Positions 60,370 through 64,000 of a stretch of 64,000 nt of DNA are shown here, one piece after another. Position numbers and translations under genes: made by a program. The stretch is from assembly GCA_963575745.1 (NCBI GenBank), contig CAUYUJ010000736.1, positions 447,501 to 511,500 of the forward strand. The letters are read 5' to 3'. Under the pieces are notes generated by a model that did not search any database, had not been told where the DNA came from, and worked only from the letters and a program-made list of their open reading frames with translations. Every line of letters begins with the position of its first letter. Position 1 is the stretch's first letter. The stretch is from Prorocentrum cordatum (Eukaryota > Sar > Dinophyceae > Prorocentrales > Prorocentraceae).

Positions 60370-60750
60370 ATGCTCCGCGTCGAGTCGTCGAAAGCGTTCA
60401 GGGGTGCCCGAATCGTCCCCGAACGGCCGCCAGAGGACCGAGGTATGGCCCGAAAACTATTGGCCCAGGAGGTTGGAGGCATGGACCCCCAGTCGCCGAT
60501 TCATCGCCAATCGGAGCTTGGGCGCCCCACTCCGCCCAGGAACGCGTTCGGTTTCGCTATCGAGGACCTATCGCCGATCTATCGGCGATGCATCGCCGAT
60601 TCCACGTCAACGCTTTCCCAGACCCCCGACGTCGTGATTTCTTCAACGTGGACCCCCAGAGGTCTTAGCCCATTCCCTGGGGCCGGCTTTTCATTCTTTT
60701 GGCGGCCTAGGGTCTGGCGAGGGTCTCCAGAGGCAGGCAATAGCCCAAAT
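60370..60750 (+). repeat. Dispersed GC-rich repeat and repeat B fragment
   Basis: Includes CGAACGGCCGCCAGAGGACC (compare CGAACGGCCGCCGGAGAGTC at 931 and AACGGCCGCCAGAGAGCCG at 7089), the CATCGCCGAT palindromes, then repeat B from about 60665 (CCCTGGGGCCGGCTTTTC). No gene seen. Confidence 0.5.
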
Positions 60751-60829
60751 CATGCCGTCGTCCTTTGTCCCCAGTTATTAGGCGTTGCCTCAGGGGTTCC
60801 CAATCGCGCCAGGCGGGTCCTGGAGGTTC

Positions 60830-61115
60830 TTCGGCACTGTTTCCGTACACGGGGGTTCTTCGGGGTTCTTTGGTCTTGGTTCCTTAACGTGGCATTTCCC
60901 GGTCTCTTTGGTCTGCGTTCTTTGGTTCTTTGGTCTTGGTTCCTCTCCTTGGTCTCGGTTCCTTGGTTTGGGTTCCATGGTCCTGGCTCCTCGGGTCTTT
61001 GGTCCTAGTTCCAAGCCTCCTTGGCATTGGTGTCTCGGTTCCTGGGTCTTGGTTCCATGGTTCCATGGTTCCTTGGTCTTGGCTCCTTGGTCTTGAATCC
61101 TTGGTTCCTTGGGCC
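60830..61115 (+). repeat. TTCCTTGGTCTTGG tandem repeat
   Basis: GTTCTTTGGTCTTGGTTCCT-type units of roughly 14 bases, with GGGTTC and CATGG variants, throughout. Confidence 0.8.
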
Positions 61116-61289
61116 TAGCGTAGACTTCCCTTCGGGCATCGCGTGGTCTTCCTTCGTCCTGGTTTAGTCATTCGTGCTTGCGCATGAAGCCTTCTCCCAA
61201 ACCGAGGCAGTGCCCAGTTCATGTCACCACGCGAGGAGGTCTGGGTCTCCCCATGAGCCAGACCCCCCTTATCGTCCCCCCCCCAGCCA

Positions 61290-61465
61290 GCGGTCTCAAC
61301 ACACGGACGCCGCCTCCGGAGGCGCCCTTGGGGCGCTCTGTGCCCAAGGGTTGGTTGAGGTGTTGAGACCGGCCTGGACTACTCGGGGGTATGTTGAGGC
61401 CAGCCGAGACTACTTGGGCGGGCTGCCTGCTCGCAACCCGAAGCCTTACCAGATGCATCATCGAT
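61290..61465 (+). repeat. Dispersed repeat G, copy 3
   Basis: GGACGCCGCCTCCGGAGGCG, CCCTTGGGGCGCTCTGTGCC, TGTTGAGACCGGCCTGGACT, ACTCGGGGGTATGTTGAGGC and TGCTCGCAACCCG. Same order as 22780-23110. Confidence 0.65.
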
Positions 61466-61499
61466 TCAATCTCAACGCTTCCCACCTGAGCCAGACCCC

Positions 61500-61720
61500 C
61501 CTGACCGTCACCCCCCCCCAGGAGCAGCTCGCCACCATGCGCCAGCAGCTCGCCGCGCGCGAGGCGGCGATGGCCCGCCAGGCCCGCTGGCCCGCCGCAC
61601 GCGAGGCGGCGCTCGCAGGGCCCTCGAAGAGGCCTTCGATAGGGCCTTCGGACCCAAACATGCTCGCGTCTCGGAGAAAAGAGAGCGAGAGAGAGAGAGA
61701 GAACAAACAAACAAACAAAA
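61500..61720 (+). other. Helix-prone fragment and (GA)n run
   Basis: A + frame reads MRQQLAAREAAMARQARWPA then AREAALAGPSKR, a coiled-coil-like fragment related to pieces near 6490. GAGAGAGAGA then (CAAA)n follow at 61684-61718. Not enough for a gene. Confidence 0.4.
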
Positions 61721-62085
61721 AAGACTGGAGGTTTTTGGCCGTGTTCGGCCCCTGGGGGGGGCCCTCGCTAGGCCCCGTGGCCGTCAAGGAACGGATCGGG
61801 GTCAGAAGCAGGCCCTGCGGGAAAGGGTCAGGACTTCGGGGAGGCCGCGTGTCGAAACATATAACCAAGACGTCGGGCGTCTGGGGGCGGGGCCTTCGTG
61901 TCAGAGCCAGGCATCTGGGGACCTCCCGGGACCTCCATGAGAGGCCTCTGGCGTTGCCACGCCAGGCGCGCCAGACGCAGACTCCACGACGGTCGAGGCG
62001 GCCAGGGCCGAGGTCGAGGCTCGGGGGCGCTCTTCCGGCCCTGGCTGGGCCTCTGGCAGGCTGCGCTCCCCTCGACGAGCAAAAC

Positions 62086-62221
62086 GAGGAGGAGGAGGAG
62101 GAGGAGGAGGAGGAGGAGGAGGGGGAGGAGGGGGAGGAGGAGGAGGAGGAGGAGGAGGAGGAGGAGGAGGAGGAGGAGGAGGAGGAGGAGGACGAGGAGG
62201 ACGAGGAGGAGGAGGGGGAGG
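62086..62221 (+). repeat. (GGA)n purine tract
   Basis: GAGGAGGAGG tract immediately before introner-like copy 8. Confidence 0.88.
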
Positions 62222-62400
62222 TCATTCACGCAAACGCCCGAACTTCCGCGCAGATCTCTTGGATCGGCGCTGGGCCTCCCAAGCAGACCTCCGGCGCCGG
62301 CCTCGGCGGGCTCCGCGCGCCAAGGAGGGGGGTCCAGCGCCGATCCAAGAAGGCCGCGCGGATCTCCGAAGGTTTATGTTTGTGCAGCTGTTTCTTCCTC
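62222..62400. mobile_element. Introner-like foldback element, copy 8 (well preserved)
   Basis: The left arm is CCGAACTTCCGCGCAGATCT, CTTGGATCGGCGCTGGGCC. The right arm is GGGGTCCAGCGCCGATCCAA, GAAGGCCGCGCGGATCTCC, GAAGGTTTATGTTTGTGC. The centre is CCGGCGCCGGCCTCGGCGGG then CTCCGCGCGCC. The right end is followed by AGCTGTTTCTTCCTCG, a pyrimidine run like those before acceptors at 18184 and 19798. Confidence 0.75.
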
Positions 62401-62484
62401 GATCCTCGCCACGGCTGGATCCACCGCAGAGTTTGTTCGCCAGGGCGCACGCCAAGACGGGTCTGGGGGCCCGGACATATAATT

Positions 62485-62640
62485 TCCGGAAGGGGAAAAA
62501 CACAGACGCTATCCATCGTCGATCCCCTGGAAAATAGACAGTGGGGGAGAGACGAAAACCCAGAAGATGTGGGAAAACATGGGAACCCTGGGATTTGTGT
62601 GAGTGTTTATTTGTATGTCCCTGGGCCCCCGTCAATGTAG
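62485..62640 (+). repeat. Family I repeat, copy 3
   Basis: AAACACAGACGCTATCCATC, GTCGATCCCCTGGAAAATAG, CCCAGAAGATGTGGGAAAAC, TTTGTGTGAGTGTTTATTTG and TATGTCCCTGGGCCCC. Confidence 0.72.
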
Positions 62641-62796
62641 GCGGCCCGAAGAAATCGAGGCAGCCGCTGCTTCGCCATCCTCGGCCCCCCAGGGCCGGCT
62701 TGTCGGGGCCCGCCGTCGGGAAGCGGTTCGGGACGAGGGACTTGACCTCGGGAAGGCGTCGAGCGTTCTGGCCAGCTGGGGGGCCGAGGTTCGAAC

Positions 62797-62798
62797 AC

Positions 62799-62832
<34 letters not shown>

Positions 62833-62906
62833 ACAACAGCAACAGCAACAGCAACAGCAACAACAGCAACAACAGCAACAGCAACAGCAACAACAACAAC
62901 AACAAT
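62797..62906 (+). repeat. (CAA/CAG)n microsatellite
   Basis: CAACAACAAC with CAGCAACAGC interruptions; reads poly-Gln or poly-Asn. A similar (CAA)n lies at 63629-63685, followed by (GAC)n. Confidence 0.9.
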
Positions 62907-63244
62907 GTTAAGACTGTTCGCCCTTATCTGCTGGCGTGCCGCTCAACAAGTATATCCGGACCCCTCGATACCCGCACTATTCGTCTTCGACCGTACCCTT
63001 TTGGGGATATATTTTTCTTCCCTGCAACGCCCCTGAGACAGGGGAAGATAGGACGGATGGAAGGAAGGGACAAGGGGGAGGGAGGAGGATGGAGCACGAG
63101 AGAGACTAGGAGAAGGGGGGCTAGGAGCAGAAAACACGTGACAGAACCAGACGGGCAGATCGGGCGGGTAGACCCTACCAGGCGGGTCGGGAAGGAAGGC
63201 CCAGGCGGCCAGGTCGAGCAGGCGGGTTGCTGAACCGTTCGTCT

Positions 63245-63465
63245 TGCATGAATCGCGAGGAAGTCTCGAGCGACAGCTCGATTCCCAAATCAATCGTGCG
63301 GAAATCCACAGCGAGAGCGTGACTCCTGAATGTCGAGGGCGCGGCGTCTGAATAAATTCCGAGGAAGTCACACGCGAGAGCGCAATTCCTGAATCAATTG
63401 CGAGGAAGTCCTGCGCGAGAGCGCGATTTGGGAATAGTTTGTGAGGAAATATCAGGCGGGAGCCG
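63245..63465 (+). repeat. ~45-bp tandem repeat, five copies
   Basis: Units share GCGAGGAAGTCTCGAGCG- or CGAGGAAGTCACACGCG-like text, then AGAGCGCGATTCCTGAATCA. Near 63250, 63295, 63355, 63398 and 63440. Confidence 0.75.
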
Positions 63466-63469
63466 TTGT

Positions 63470-63636
63470 TGTTGTAGCTCGAGGGCCAACAGCGCAGTTT
63501 GAGGAGGAAGATGTTCTCTGATAAGAACCACGGTGCGAGTCCCGGGAAGGTTACTTCAATTGAAAAAAAAACAAATACGTTATTGGAGGAGGGGATCAGC
63601 ATGAAAAGTAGTCTTCAGTAATGAGGGTTCAACAGC

Positions 63637-63684
<48 letters not shown>

Positions 63685-63700
63685 AACGACGACGACGACG
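63470..63700 (+). repeat. AT-richer stretch with (CAA)n and (GAC)n
   Basis: No gene in 63470-63628. Then CAACAACAAC for about 57 bases and GACGACGACG. Confidence 0.7.
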
Positions 63701-63711
63701 ATAACAAAAAC

Positions 63712-63882
63712 GAAATGCATAACCATAGTCTTCGGGAGCTCCTCGCAGCTTTCTTAGATCCGCGCTGGACCCCCCTCCCTGGCGCGCTCCGCGCGCCAGG
63801 AGCGGCCCTGGAGGCGCCGCCGGGAGCGGCCCAGCGCAGATCCAGGAGTGCCGCGCAGAGCTCCAGAAGTGTCTGTTCGTGC
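63712..63882. mobile_element. Introner-like foldback element, copy 9
   Basis: The left arm is TCTTCGGGAGCTCCTCGCAG, CTTTCTTAGATCCGCGCTGG, ACCCCCCTCCCTGGCGCGC. The right arm is GGCCCAGCGCAGATCCAGGA, GTGCCGCGCAGAGCTCCAGA, AGTGTCTGTTCGTGCC. After the right arm come TGTGTCCTGTCCTCCAG and then GGGTGGCCC, a textbook-like splice acceptor. Confidence 0.75.
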
Positions 63883-64000
63883 CTGTGTCCTGTCCTCCAG
63901 GGGTGGCCCAGCGCGGGCTCTGGCCAGCAAGGACAGGGACCCCCTCGTCGCCACGGCTGGACGCGGCTCGAAGAACTGACAGTTTCGACCCCAGGAGGGG

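Noticed and set aside
1-64000. CRISPR arrays, bacterial operons, phage or viral genes, toxin genes
   Set aside because: No evenly spaced identical repeats with unique spacers, no ribosome-binding-site/ORF organisation, and no recognisable viral or toxin protein signature were seen.

Overview
This window looks like nuclear DNA of a dinoflagellate. It is very GC-rich and gene-poor. Candidate exons have strongly G/C-ending codons and are separated by kilobases of tandem repeats, (GGA)n/(CCT)n tracts and foldback elements. Introns with GC-AG ends can be inferred, and two sequences resemble relics of the dinoflagellate spliced leader. A Prorocentrum-like genome would fit, but the genus is a guess. 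There are no bacterial operons, ribosome binding sites, CRISPR arrays or recognisable rRNA/tRNA genes. A 100-N assembly gap lies at 10192-10291.

The best-supported gene is on the + strand, spread over about 22 kb (18185-39967). It encodes a predicted secreted glycosidase: half of a trefoil (P-type) domain followed by a DUF5054 / GH38-like domain. I recovered a 1.4-kb catalytic exon (18185-19600), probable middle exons (19799-19852, 22498-22709, 23937-24097) and three terminal exons (34952-35003, 35418-35532, 39666-39967). The last three join in frame across GC-AG introns. At least one exon is missing inside the 10.9-kb intron after 24097, and the first exon(s) lie upstream. Its introns hold introner-like foldback elements, two putative spliced-leader retrocopies with decayed reading frames, an octamer array and a 13-copy satellite.

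The second clear unit is a 3.46-kb DNA transposon (55421-58881). It has perfect 23-bp terminal inverted repeats, a minus-strand zinc-finger DDE-type transposase broken by frameshifts, and an elaborate subterminal inverted repeat with a minisatellite.

By region: 0-5.5 kb has a foldback element, a frameshifted minus-strand pseudogene, a ~98-bp tandem array and one candidate exon. 5.5-12.3 kb is repeats, low complexity and the gap. 12.5-17 kb has dispersed repeats and a 1.49-kb tandem duplication. 18-40 kb is the glycosidase gene with its loaded introns. 40-46 kb has a candidate exon, long TG/CA tracts and a plus-strand coding-like block with unusual codon use. 46.5-55.4 kb has dispersed repeats, small candidate exons and inverted repeats. 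55.4-58.9 kb is the transposon. 58.9-64 kb is nested dispersed repeats and three more foldback elements.

Exon calls rest on codon third-position bias, splice-like ends and family motifs read by eye. No alignment or search was run, so boundaries are approximate unless stated.
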